From assembly GCA_009733575.1 (NCBI GenBank), contig ML769509.1, forward strand, positions 62,001-126,000: a stretch of 64,000 nucleotides of DNA, written 5' to 3'. This document shows, one piece after another, positions 11,084 through 21,593 of the stretch. Both the position numbers and the translations under genes were made by a program. How positions within the stretch are numbered: the first letter of the stretch is position 1; every line of letters begins with the position of its first letter. This stretch comes from Gymnopus androsaceus JB14 (lineage: Eukaryota > Basidiomycota > Agaricomycetes > Agaricales > Omphalotaceae). A model generated the notes under the pieces. The model ran no database searches. It had not been told where the DNA came from and saw only the letters and a list, made by a program, of their open reading frames with translations.

Positions 11084-12077
11084 CAGCTCTCTTCTGAACA
11101 ATAGCCTTGAGGGTAGTGCCTAGCACATCCTGCTTAGCTCGATGAGCCACTCTGTGCCATTCACAATAGAGGAGCTTCTGGCAAGCTGCACCAGTGACAG
11201 CAGCCATAGAGGTTTGTGGGTGTTTGGCTGGATGCAGTGGAGGAGAAAAGAGGGTGCTGATTGAAAGAGGGCTGATGATGAGAGTGGATAGAGGCACTTG
11301 CAGATGAGGGAAAAGGCTGGGCAAAAGAGGCTTGCATGGGACTACCTCATTGTCATCAGCTTTGGAGAACTGGAACTCCTGCCTGACAAGGCCCTTGCTA
11401 AGCAGGCTGGTGGTGCTGAAGTGGCAAAGGATGAGGTCCAGAGCCCTAGTAGAAGGGCTGAATTCCTTGCCATTGCAAAGGGTACAGAATCCATCTGCAA
11501 TTAAAGAGTTAGCACAGGGGCAAAAGGAAGCCCCTAATGACATGATTTGTGCCAGGCACGCTACACATCAAACTCCAATCCCATCTGTTGAGCTGGGCTC
11601 AGACAGAGTCAGCCCTATCATGGCTCAGCATGCCTGAAGCCTGCATCCCCAGGTGTTGGGGTGGCAGGCTCGATGGCAGAGAAAGCACTCAGCATGGGTA
11701 GCACAAGGGCACAGGGAAAGAGCATGGGGAAAAGAGTATGGGGAAAAGGACTTATGTCCAAAAGAAAGCTGCTCCTCAAGAGAATCAATGGAGAGCTGGC
11801 TGTGCTTGCGCTTCATGGTTGAGGTGGGAATGCAAGAGAGCTGGCTGATTAAGCGCCTTTTAGCAGCATTACAGGCACTTGTGATCACATGAGCATGATT
11901 ATCTCTTTGCAAACCAAGTTTGACTCAAGCCTTCATGGCTTCCATCACTCTCCATTTTAATTGCCATGTGCACCTCAAGCTGCTCTGATTTGGCTCATGT
12001 GAAGGGGAAAAGCCTTCTAACACACATATATATAGAGGAGAATTTCCCTTACACTTGAATTTCATGTCAAATTAAAA

Positions 12078-12170
12078 TGTGATACAAGCAAGTATTGAAC
12101 CCTCATTCTAACAGATTTAAAATTATATAATCCCAAAAGCTAGCACCTTGTACCACTTCACCAAGTAACT
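12078..12170 (-). repeat. tRNA-like (SINE-type) sequence, minus strand
   Basis: On the minus strand an A-box-like TTGGTGAAGTGG is followed about 50 bases later by a B-box-like GGGTTCAATAC. The acceptor stem does not pair, so it is not a working tRNA; a SINE head or decayed tRNA is possible. Confidence 0.35.
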
Positions 12171-12282
12171 GATACTAGCTCAGCACATTTAGTATCTTAT
12201 ATAGGGTATTGTGTAAATAAATAGTTAAGGGTAGGGTGAAGGGTGAGCTTTGCTCACCCTAGCCTGGTCCACACAGGTTAGG

Positions 12283-12315
12283 GATTAGGGGTTGGGGTTA
12301 GGGTTGGAGTTGATT
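12283..12315 (+). repeat. Telomere-like TTAGGG-related patch
   Basis: Degenerate repeats of GGTTAGGG type (GGTTAGGGATTAGGGG, then GGGGTTAGGGTTGG). Short and imperfect; may be a fossil of end repair or part of a repeat element. Confidence 0.4.
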
Positions 12316-12407
12316 ATATTTAATGGGGGTGTGGGGGCTTGCCCCCACTTATTAAAAAAAACTTGTAGATGAGGGCATATATTGTACAAGTATTTATCTT
12401 TTAGCAT

Positions 12408-12495
12408 AGTCACTTAGTGCAGCGGATATGGTGTTATGCTTGATTATTTCAGCCAAATAGATAGAGATTGTGGGTTCAATTCCTGCTCTTGCCAT
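12408..12495 (+). repeat. tRNA-like (SINE-type) sequence, plus strand
   Basis: A-box-like TAGTGCAGCGG and B-box-like GGGTTCAATTCC lie at tRNA-like spacing, but the expected acceptor stem is absent. Likely a tRNA-derived repeat. Confidence 0.4.
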
Positions 12496-12748
12496 TTATT
12501 TGATGGCACTTTTCAAGCTACCTTATATTTACACTTCCTAGGCCTCTTCCCCTCCTAGGTTTCTTGCCCTTTGTGAGTCAATTCCTTAAAGGGCTACTAC
12601 CCTTGAAGATATCAAATTGGAGCAGCTAAGGCTGCCATGTGAATGTGCTGCAGGCCTCAAAGTGTTCCAAGGCTTCCACCAGTTGATGACAATATGGGCC
12701 CTCTCATGGCTTGCTAGGTGATGCCAGCTTGCAGAAGAAATCTGAGGC

Positions 12749-15720
12749 TTGGGGCACCACGTCTTTTTGACATTCCCAGGTTCTGAAATGAGGGATAAAG
12801 GATCTGCCACGGAATTCTGGGTTCTGGTACATAGCCTTCTGGAAGTTGCTGCTCAGCAGGAATATGGGTCTCCTCTAGATGAGCCCATGAGCTACAAGCC
12901 TTACAACAATTTTGGCAGCAGTGGGGACAATGCCTGGGTGGATCAGGGCTCTGATGTAGAGGATGAGGTGGAGGTGGACAAGAATGAGGTGGAGAAGGCA
13001 GCTAGAAAGGTTAGAGTTAAGTATCAAGATTTTCAGACCAAGCAGGATTGCATGGACATGACCAACAAGTACTGGAGTGAACTGACTGAGGGTATGGTTG
13101 ATGCTTACATGGATTGGTGCCTCAGGGAAACAGCTGGGGAGCCTTTGTCAGAGTGCAAAAAACTGTCTTTATGGATTGACATGACATATTCAGTGCGTAT
13201 TTCTTATAGCTTTAAGACTGCTGCTAATTATTCTATTGCAGGGATATAATACAGAGAAATTCCTTGGATAGATGATAAGTTCGACTCAGCTAGCTTGATT
13301 CGATCTGGCATCCTTCCTACTTCACCCCTCAAACATTCAAACAGGTTCACCATTCGCTCTATCAGCCTATACCACAAACTGTTTGTGCACTGCCCCAGGC
13401 TTAGTGTTCAACTATTTGCCAAGGCTATCTGTGACCTAGAGGGAGTAGCCTTCCACCCTCACCTCTCCTCTTAGATTTATGCTACACTCAATGTGTATGT
13501 ATCCCTTTTGAATGGCATCCAAAAATGCATCAGAGCTGTGTTGGGTTGGGAAGGATGAGATTGGCAAATGCTGAATGCATGCCCTGCCTGTCAGTACCAT
13601 CTTCATGAGGACAATGAGCTTGACATGTGCCATGATAGTGCAGATGGACAGCAACAACTCCCTCAGGAGAGTGGAGAGGAAGGAAGATCGTCTAGTGGAC
13701 AAGGAGGAGGCGGGATTGGAGTTACCACAGGCAAGCAGGGAGAGAATTGACCGGTGTATTGCTGGTGAAGATTACTTCACTTCTCTTGAGGAGACCAAGG
13801 TTTGGGATGAAAGTAATTGGCTAGCATCGAGGAGACACCAGCTGGTGCTGATGCGCCGCTGCTTCAACATGTTTGGGCTCAGGGACAGTGCGAGGAACAA
13901 TGGCATAACATGAAAGAGACAAATACCATGAAGTTGGCAGCAAAGTTTTGAGAGAATGGGTGGTTTGTCTTGCTCTGTCAACACATGATGGTCCTTGTGG
14001 TCTGCAATATGGTTCAGAGCAGTGAGCTGTGAGTTCTACTTCTTTTTCTTTTTAAGATTTTATTTTAACTGACTCTTTCTTCTTCAGGGCTTGATACCCT
14101 CTGGCATTGGTGCATCTGCTCATGGCTGCTGAGAAGGAGGAGCAGGAACACAGTAAAGAAGGAAGACCAAAAGGATCTCTTGCCATTGCCTATGACATTG
14201 CCTGCAAGTTCTTGAAGATGTTATCTTGAAGCCCACTCAAGACTCTGGCTCAATGGTCAGGCTACCTCCCTGTAGTTGGGACCATGCATGGGTATTCTCA
14301 CAAGCATCTCTGTCAACTGCTCTTCCTCATGCTCTATGTTGTTGGGTGCAGTCTTGAAGATGGTGAAGGTAATGAATGGTTTTTTAATGTGTCAAATTCT
14401 CTCACACCTATCACACATCACCAATCTACATTCCACTGTCAATGGGCAATTTTGGAATTTCTCTACTACAAGGACATTGAGACATATTTGAACTTGAGCA
14501 GGTTCCTGCATGGTAACTACAAGCAGGCTCTAGGGATTATTTCTACTCAAGACACACTGAGTATGAGCATGAAGAATGCAGGTATTACCTCTCCTCAGGT
14601 CTTTTATGATTAGCTGGTGGAGGAGGGTGAATATCTGTGTAGTCTGTGTCCCACACCACCTCAGGAGACCACTGGGATGGAATACTACCTGAAGTTGGAT
14701 GCATTACAGAGCTGCTAGGTGCATCTGTCAGGGCTTCGTCAGTCATACATTCCGTATGTTTCTGGAAAGCAGGGTTCTGGGAATATCTACAAGAGGAAAC
14801 ATCGGAATGAAGAGGAGAATGAACAGAAGCTCATTGCTGATGTTCATGCGCTGGAGACATGTCTCAATATTGAGGTGCAGTGGGTAGAAGGGTGTGAGGA
14901 ATGGGTGGAAGCAAGGAAGATGGTGAAGGAGGCAGCTTATCAAAAAGCTCTCAACAAGCTGGAATGTCTGCTGGTTGCACGGATGTTTGAAATGGCTTGG
15001 CTGAATTTCTCCAGTACTGGTGAGCACCTTTCTATACTTTTTGCTTGCTATGTTTGTTTAAAAAGTTTCCATTAGGCTACAAGATGCATACACACGTTGC
15101 TCAATCACTCAAGAGCTGCTCAAAGTCAATTCAAAATGCTATCACCTCCTATAATGAAGCTGTGCAGCACTCAGCCCACCACGCAGGAAGATCACTTGGG
15201 ACAAGATTGTGGATTTCTCTTACCTGTCTGAGTTTGACATTCTTCGTGACACCTGCAAGGATGAACACAAGAGAAAATGGGCAACACCTCAAAATTGTCT
15301 TCTCATGATGTAGTTTTTCAAGTTTATTCAAGTGGAGGAGGAGCTTGCATGGGTCCATGTGGAAGTTAAAAGACTCCTAACTTACATGATTGATGAGGAG
15401 GAGAGGGATATGTGGGAAAGCCAAGGAAGTGGAAGCGGAGGACCCTGCTCTTGCTCTGCAGCTTTGTCTCCACTGGAAGGAATGGTCTCAATACAACTCC
15501 TTGCACAGATCCTGCTGTTTGCCATTACCAAGCTGAGGGGTTTAACCATGCAAATTGAGGGTACTGGGTGACCGGAACTCATGTCACATGTCAACCAGAG
15601 GATTGTAGGTCTAAGGAAGGTATGGTGGAGGGTGTGGGAGAGTGGGAAGAGCATGATGACAATGCAGAGGACAACATTCATGAGTTTGAGAGGACATTGC
15701 TACGGTGTTGGACACAACAT
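12749..15720 (+). pseudogene. KDZ (Kyakuja-Dileera-Zisupton) transposase relic
   Basis: A long decayed gene in the plus frame set. Ordered pieces match what I know of Agaricomycete KDZ transposases: MLNACPACQYHL (cysteine pair, about 13570), MDSNNSLRRV (about 13640), ENGWFVLLCQHMMVLVVCNM (about 13960), then HGYSHKHLCQLLFL, VSNSLTPITHHQSTFH, FLYYKDIETYLNLSRFLHGN (14285-14520), NEEENEQKLIADVHALET and WVEGCEEWVEARKMVKEA (14800-14940), and SYNEAVQHS (about 15150). Introns of about 50 bases are still visible (for example 13193-13241 and near 15020-15070). Stops and frame changes through the whole length show it is dead. Together with the dioxygenase relic it forms the known KDZ-TET/JBP association, now split by the chromovirus. 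Confidence 0.8.
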
Positions 15721-16011
15721 TTGATATTTAGGACATATATTTCATGTAGTTATGTAGTTATTCATGTTATGTACAAAATGCGCCTCCCGAATGCTGCCCG
15801 AACCAACGCCCCAAGGTCACATGATGTTGCTGAGGTCACTAGAGGTAAGGTATACTAAATTCTGGCCTAAAGTTGCTTCAAATACTAGTATATATCTACT
15901 ATAGGGTAACTCACTCTAAATACCTTATCTACAGTGATGGCAAGTATTGATGCACACCCCCATATATAGAAACCATGTATGTAACAAGCGCTTAAACACT
16001 TTTGAACCCCA

Positions 16012-17487
16012 ATGTCTTGTCCAAAAAAGCCCGCTGGACTCTCTCGCATCAAAATGACGCCTACTAAGCGTTGTGCAATTCTCATGTACCAAGATGAATG
16101 CCACAGAAGCTTCAATTGGATCGCTAACGAGGCTCCTCTGTTCCAAAACACCTCTGCCAACCACACAACCATCTCTAAAGCATATGATGCTACACAACAG
16201 CATGGATGCTATTATAAACTGTACCTTCCAGGCCGCCCTCCTGTAATTTCTGAAGAGGATCTTGACCAGGGTATTGCAGACCTTGACAATAGTGATGCAA
16301 CTGATGGTGCCGATCCCAGCGGAAACGGTTCATCTCAATCTCCCATCGCACAGTTCGCAATTCACTTCGTAGGCGTGGCCTGTTGGGCTTTGTTCGATGT
16401 CAAAAGGCCACGCTTAACATCTGTAACTTTGCTGAACGTCTTGCTTTTGCATGGACATGGCAAGAATGGGCAACTGCAGCAGGTTGGAATCAGTACCGGG
16501 TCTTGTGGTCAGACGAGTCAAAATTTGTTGTTGCAGGTGGATCCGATGGCCTTCATTGGTGCCGTAGACATAAAGGGCAGGATCCCCTAACGGAGACTTT
16601 AGTTTCACCAAGGGATTGTCGAGGTTTAGGAAAGGGTTTGCTGATGGTGTGGGGCTGTATTCACCGCAATGGTGTTGGAAAACTTCGTCGTATTGAAGGA
16701 ATAATGGATAGATTTGTTTATATGGAAATAGCATCAGCAAAAACTGTTTTGGGCCCAGGAGGGTCTAAGGTCACCTAGTCCTCTTAGGCAACCTGAGGCA
16801 TCCTAGTTGGCCCAGGAAAAAGGGTAAAACTTTGGACACCTCAGGTATCCTAGTCATCCTAGGTGTCCTGGGAGATCCTGGGATGTCCTGGGGCATCCTG
16901 AGGCATCCTGGGATGGAACTTTTATCCTAGGATGCCTCAGGTTGCCCCAGGATGCCCCAGGATGCCCCAGGACATCCCAGGATGACTAGGGTACCTGAGG
17001 TGTCCAAAGTTTTACCCTTTTTCCTGGGCCAACTAGGATGCCTCAGGTTGCCTAAGAGGACTAGGTGACCTTAGATCCTCCTGGGCCCAAAACAGTTTTT
17101 TCTGATGTACTCCAGGTGCGTTTCATAGTATTATCTCCTCTACTTCTGAGCTCATTGTTTTCTCAGGATTCCATGCTTCCAAGTGTTGCAAATTGTGGAT
17201 ATGAAGGGCATCAATGGATTTTTCAGCAAGATAACGACCCTAAACACACAGCTCGAGACACCAAGAAATGGTTTGCTGACCATGGCATTTATGTTCTCAA
17301 ATGGCCATCGAAGTCCCCCGACATCAGTCCCATTGAAAATGCCTGGGCTGAACTTGAACGGTGCATCGAAAAACTCAATTCTCCTCCACGTTCCGAAAAC
17401 CAACTTTGGGCTGCTCTTGAAGAAGTTTGGTACAGTCAGGACTTCAATGAATATGTGAAGCATCTTTACGCAACATTTTTCCATTGA
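16012..17487 (+). pseudogene. Tc1/mariner DDE transposase, disrupted
   Basis: The N-terminal part (from ATG 16012) has a helix-turn-helix-like region ending in YLPGRPPVIS. After a frame change near 16300 the frame continues ISHRTVRNSLRRRGLLGFV. Catalytic residues are all present: D in VLWSDESKF (about 16505), D in FQQDNDPKH (about 17225) and E in SPDISPIENAW (about 17335), with DD34E spacing. An intron at 17116-17166 (GTGCGT...TCTCAG) is intact. The MITE at 16731-17107 interrupts the frame between the first and second aspartate. Cut-and-paste activity from this copy is not possible as it stands. Confidence 0.9.
16731..17107. mobile_element. Foldback MITE, copy 2 (377 bases)
   Basis: The element is one long hairpin: arms of about 180 bases (16731-16915 and about 16925-17107) are almost perfect reverse complements. 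Ends carry CATCAG, then AAAAACTGTTTTGGGCCC. TA at 16729-16730 and 17108-17109 is the target duplication; taking out the element plus one TA joins the transposase frame as MEI-LQDS. Interior is rich in CCTAGG, CCTGAGG and CCTGGG. Same family as 10198-10561. Confidence 0.92.
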
Positions 17488-17984
17488 ATACAAGCTCTGT
17501 TGGGCAATCGAGGACGCTGGTTGAAGTACTAAGCCGTTATCATCATCCACTTGTATTTCCGCTAATCCAGCCATTTTCACTTGCTTTTTTTGCTACTTTT
17601 TTGATAGAAAGTACTCTTATGCACATCTAGTATATTATACACAAGTATTTCTGTAAATAAAGCCTGTATATACTTGAAAATCGGAATGCTTTTGAACAGT
17701 ACGCCAAGGAACAGCACCTAAGCACCCACTTTCCCGATTTGGGGGTGTGCATCAATACTTGCCATCACTGTACATAGGGATGTACCAATGGGGTTCTGAC
17801 TTGTACAGATACTGTACCTGGGCTGTACAGGTGGAAGTTTGTGCGCCAAATACAGTACTAGTAATAATAGTAATTGATGGTATTTACAGTTGTAGTAATT
17901 TGTATACCAGAGCAGAACTTACAATTATAATCATTTTTGTTTACAAGATCTGTGTCTGGGGCTTGTTCGAGAAATAGCTAGTTT

Positions 17985-18215
17985 CGACCAGCGTACATGA
18001 TCACTCCAACCCATACTTACGTACTTCTTACGACCTTTCAAATTTGATTTTGTATCCATAGAATGCTGTACCCGCAGCTACAAAGACACTAACTAGCGCA
18101 GCCCATACCTACGCGTACGTTTGTGTGAAGATAGATTTAGATCTTGTTGAATGGTTCTGGTACTGTAATAAAGTTGAATTCCGAAGAATAAAGAGACCAC
18201 ATACCCACTTGCCTG
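17985..18215 (-). pseudogene. Partial duplicate of the SPC2 middle exons
   Basis: On the minus strand this stretch matches 19500-19740 base for base over long runs: the exon end TGATCATGTACG, the segment encoding VFVAAGTAFYGYKIKF, and the upstream intron and splice context (GAATTC...CCACATACCC). Substitutions and an in-frame TAA show it is not functional. It lies between the Tc1 element and the SPC2 gene. Confidence 0.75.
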
Positions 18216-19060
18216 ATTGTTCACATATTTGAGCATTGAGCAAATCTTAGTCCCCTAGTGATCGCCAGCAAGCCTAGAGTTTGGATGTATGATGCAATGG
18301 AGTGAGGTGCATCGAAAAGCTCAACAAATCAGAACGCAGTGCGCTTCTCCGACTTGTTCTCGCCAGCACATCTGATCTGGCTATGATGCTGACCCATCGG
18401 AAAGATAATAACCAGTATCGAGCGCAAGAAAGCCACTGTTTGACTGTACATAATATAATTGATCCATATCGGCTATTAAGCCTGAAAAACGAGTTGAGGA
18501 CAGGTCCATGATGCGCACGGCACACCAAGAAAAGTAGAGCAAGCCAAGAATAATGAAATGCGTAACCAACTTTGGAACCAGCTTCTTTAAACCCGCAATG
18601 GTACTGGAAGAAACCTGCGTCTGAATGATACTGCGTGAAGATGTATCGGACGCTCCGATATAGGATGACAGTGAAATCGATCGTCATGAATGGGTTAAAA
18701 CATCCTCGAACACGAAACAACACGCTGAACGCGGCATGCTAGCCAAATTTAACAGTACCTTATACGGTATAGTCTTCATGCATGTAGCCATATGAAGATA
18801 GAGAGCGTTTAAAGCGGCTAGTGTTCTCAAACGTCATTGTACCTCGAATGAAGGGAATATAAATATGCAGAGGCCGACGCAACATATGACGCAGGGTAAG
18901 GTAGTGTATACAACAGGATTGTTCGCCTGCGAGAAGATAGTATCGATGCAATAAATGGCCAGGACGCAGGATCCAAACTGAATGAGAGGTACATTAGAGA
19001 TAATCTCTTCCAAAGACGTATGGAATGAACGCACCTTAACATAACACATATCCCTAATAA
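18216..19060 (-). other. Unrecognised stretch with hydrophobic minus-strand frames
   Basis: The minus frame 18834-19049 is strongly hydrophobic (GSCVLAIYCIDTIFS, CVICCVGLCIFIFPSFE), followed, after a stop, by a frame with THFIILGLLYFSWCAVRIM (about 18540). This could be an unrecognised membrane protein with an intron, or part of the local duplication. I see no family signature. Confidence 0.3.
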
Positions 19061-19893
19061 TTATGACTGTTTACCTTCCATTGCTTCCTCGACAAGCTCT
19101 CCAACCCATTTTTCGAATATTTCCTGGTCCATAGTACCCTGGTCGTCGAAAAAGGCATTGTATCCCTGTACTCTCTGTGTTTTCCCCTTGGCAAGCAGCG
19201 ACTTGCCGCTGCTTGAGGAGCGTACATAGGAGATGGAAAGGCTGTAGGAAGGCGGTGACGATCCTTTGACAGGAACGGTCCGTGATGAAAGTGATATCCT
19301 CTCGGAAACAATCTATAAAGAGAACAATTGAGGTCTCGTGCGGCTAAATGTGCAGCGTAAAAAGGACGTACCCGTCGAGAGAATGTCTTGCGCTTGCCAA
19401 CGTAGACAATATCACCCTCAACAAGGTATGCGTAGAGGGATTGCACGAGTGTTAGAAAGATATAACTGAGGAAGATAGCGGTCAGTGATTAGAGAATTAG
19501 TTAGTTTCGACCAACGTACATGATCACTCCAACCCAGACAACCGGCTTTGACTTTTCGAATTCGATTTTATATCCATAAAGTGCTGTACCCGCAGCTATA
19601 AAGACGCTAGCCCAGCCCAAACCCAACCGTACGTCTGTGTGAAGATGGATTTGGTTGAATAGTTCTGGTCGTGAAAGATACTACAACTTTTCTCAGTTGA
19701 ATTCTGGAGATTAAACAGACCACATACCCGCTTGACTGCATCATCGCATGCGTTTTTCAAGCTCTGTGACATTGGCATTGTTGACTTTTATGACTTCGCG
19801 GTCTTGCTGAGCGATGATGACGCTGAGAGGACCTATTGGTTTATCAGGCGAAGACGGCGCTGCTGGGCTCGGCTGATCTCGCGGTATGGCCAT
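19061..19893 (-). CDS. SPC2: Signal peptidase complex subunit 2
   Basis: Noncatalytic ER membrane subunit of the complex that removes signal peptides. Exons (minus): 19893-19728, 19680-19520, 19465-19372, 19312-19061; all introns are GT-AG and 47-59 bases. Key pieces: VIKVNNANVTE, ACDDAVKR, RPELFNQIHLHTDVRL, two membrane segments (GLGWASVFIAAGTALYGY and VVWVGVIMYIFLTLVQSL), then GYNAFFDDQGTMDQEIFEKW near the end. About 223 residues, normal for the family. In exon 1 one extra base near 19757-19762 (GAGCTTGAAAAAC) breaks the frame between the N-terminus and ACDDAVKR; total exon length minus one is divisible by three. Since everything else is conserved this may be a sequence error. Divergent from protoporphyrinogen oxidase with about 110 bases between starts. 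Confidence 0.88.
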
Positions 19894-20003
19894 TGTTCTC
19901 CACCTTTTTGGACCGTGCCATTTCGAGTTCCAAGTTTAGAGGAGGATGGAAGAGGAAGAAATTCGAAGCGTGTCACCACGTGGAATCTAATCACGTTCTC
20001 CCA

Positions 20004-21593
20004 ATGAACCGTCATCTACTCGTGCTGGGTGGCGGTCTTTCTGGACTCGCTTCTGCTTTCCATCTTTCTAGACGCTTTCCGGAATCACTAATAACATTGG
20101 TAGAGAAACAATCTCGTCTTGGAGGCTGGATTTCTAGCCACCGCGTCCATGTCCGCGATGACCACGGTCATTCCGCTCAAATGCTCTTGGAATCTGGCCC
20201 TCGAGAACTTTGAGACCGAATGCGAAATCAGTATTGGAGCTGGTGCGCCCAATAATCTTTAGAAAAGATTTCTATATTCAACTCCATGTAAGATAAATCT
20301 TCTTGGACTTCAGGAATCGGTAATAACCACGCCAACTACTTCAGCAGCAGCAAAGAATCGGTACCTTCAAGTACACGAAACTCAAGGACTGATTACTCTG
20401 CCCAACTCTCTCCTCTCCTTCTTCTCTCCTCCGATGCGGTCTTGGATGCTTCCGGTTATACTAAAAGAGTCTACAAAACGATGGAATAGGCCCTTTGGTA
20501 TAACTGACGAGTCTGTGGATAGCTTCATGAGCCGTCGATTTGGTCCCTTCTTTGCTCGTATGTTTGGCAGCGCTCTGGTACATGGAATTTATGCTGCTGA
20601 TTCCCGACAACTCAGTGTACGCGCTGCCTTCCCATCACTTTGGGCTATGGAGGATAGAGGCTGGGGCAGCGTCGTCCGAGGCGCCCTCATTCCCAGCGCT
20701 GCACTTTCCCGAGGAGATTACAATGTCGGCGACTTGCCTGAAATTATGAAGGGTGTTTCAGTCTACTCTTTTTCAGATGGCATGGAGACACTTCACGCGA
20801 GCGCTTGTGACCCGCCTTGAGCAGTCACCCAATAGTAACAATACTGTGCGATACCTCCGTATCTTCACTTGGAGTAACGACTCTAAACAACGACTTGGAG
20901 GTGAGTCTTTTTTTGGCAAGACCGGTCGGTAGTGATTCTGAAACGTTTAATAGGTTAGAATGACAAACGGACAAGTGATTCATCCTAGTCGCGTTGTATC
21001 GGCGCTACCGCTGCCTGTCCTTAGCGACGTATTGTCTCCAGAATTAAACCTCCCTCATCTCACTGCAAATCCTACTTCCTCGGTTACTGTTCTGAACCTT
21101 GTTTTCCCGCCCACCCAGCCTCGCTTACATCCTGCTGGATTTGGATACCTCATACCCCGGCCCCCGACAGGGTACTCGGAGGACAATCCAGGTATCCTTG
21201 GGACCGTCTTTGACTCGTGTGCACTGTCCGCTCAAGATCAGAATCCCGCACAGTTCACTAAAATGACTGTGATGCTGGGTGGTCCTAATCCTATCACGCC
21301 ATCACATACGGATATAGATGCTGTTCTCAAGCAGCTTTCCGTTCACCTTACAGCTCCCGACGAATCCACTCAAGGTGGTGCCCAGGCCAGTATACGTGCA
21401 GATGCAGCACCATGTCGACTGCATTCCTACACCCACACCCGGTCACTTGGAGCGTATGGAGGAAATGAAAACAAAGCTAGCGAAGGGCATCTGGGCTGGA
21501 AGACTGGATGTCATCGGTGCGGGAGTCGGAGGCGTCAGCGTGGGTGACTGCGTAGAGTCGGCGAAGAGGGTCGGTGAAGGCTGGACGTTGTAG
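20004..21593 (+). CDS. HEM14: Protoporphyrinogen oxidase (haem biosynthesis), with apparent frameshifts
   Basis: FAD enzyme of the mitochondrial inner membrane that oxidises protoporphyrinogen IX to protoporphyrin IX. The start MNRHLLVLGGGLSGLASAF holds the GxGxxG dinucleotide-binding motif; then LRPNAKSVLEL, TTPTTSAAAKNRYL, FARMFGSALVHGIYAADSR, FSDGMETL, RVVSALPLPVLSDVL and the C-terminal VIGAGVGGVSVGDCVESA FAD motif. Exon 1 ends at 20242; intron 20243-20292; second intron about 20901-20953. The frame breaks at about 20205 (two extra bases), 20793 (one extra base), near the second intron, and 21360. No in-frame stop decay is seen, so these are either sequence errors or very recent lesions. 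Stop at 21591-21593. Confidence 0.85.

Larger units (their letters stand above)
11084..12748. other. Transposon-flank sequence with no assigned gene
   Basis: Minus-strand frames at 11625-11912 and 11084-11543 contain cysteine-rich pieces (CPCATHAECFLCHRAC; CPCANSLIADGFCTLC) and MAAVTGAACQKLLYCEWHRV. Across the reconstructed chromovirus empty site the minus frame stays open into 3310-3250 until one TGA, so the element may have landed in a gene, perhaps the 5' part of the dioxygenase relic. I do not recognise the protein. The rest (12000-12700) is AT-rich with tRNA-like and telomere-like patches listed separately. Confidence 0.4.
15932..17770 (+). mobile_element. Tc1/mariner element with perfect 31-base TIRs
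   Basis: Ends begin CAGTGATGGCAAGTATTGAT and are perfect inverted repeats over 31 bases (15932-15962 and 17740-17770). TA at 15930-15931 and 17771-17772 is the target duplication. It contains one spliced transposase gene, broken by a frameshift and by a nested MITE. Without the MITE the element is about 1.46 kb, normal for the superfamily. Confidence 0.95.

Noticed and set aside
10989..11543. 184-residue minus-strand gene
   Set aside because: The frame runs into the 3' LTR, so its C-terminal part is LTR sequence; only the part beyond 11084 could be host-derived.
12283..12315. Chromosome end
   Set aside because: The TTAGGG-like repeats are few and degenerate and sequence continues on both sides.
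12408..12495. Functional tRNA gene
   Set aside because: A and B boxes are present but the acceptor ends do not pair; kept only as a tRNA-like repeat.
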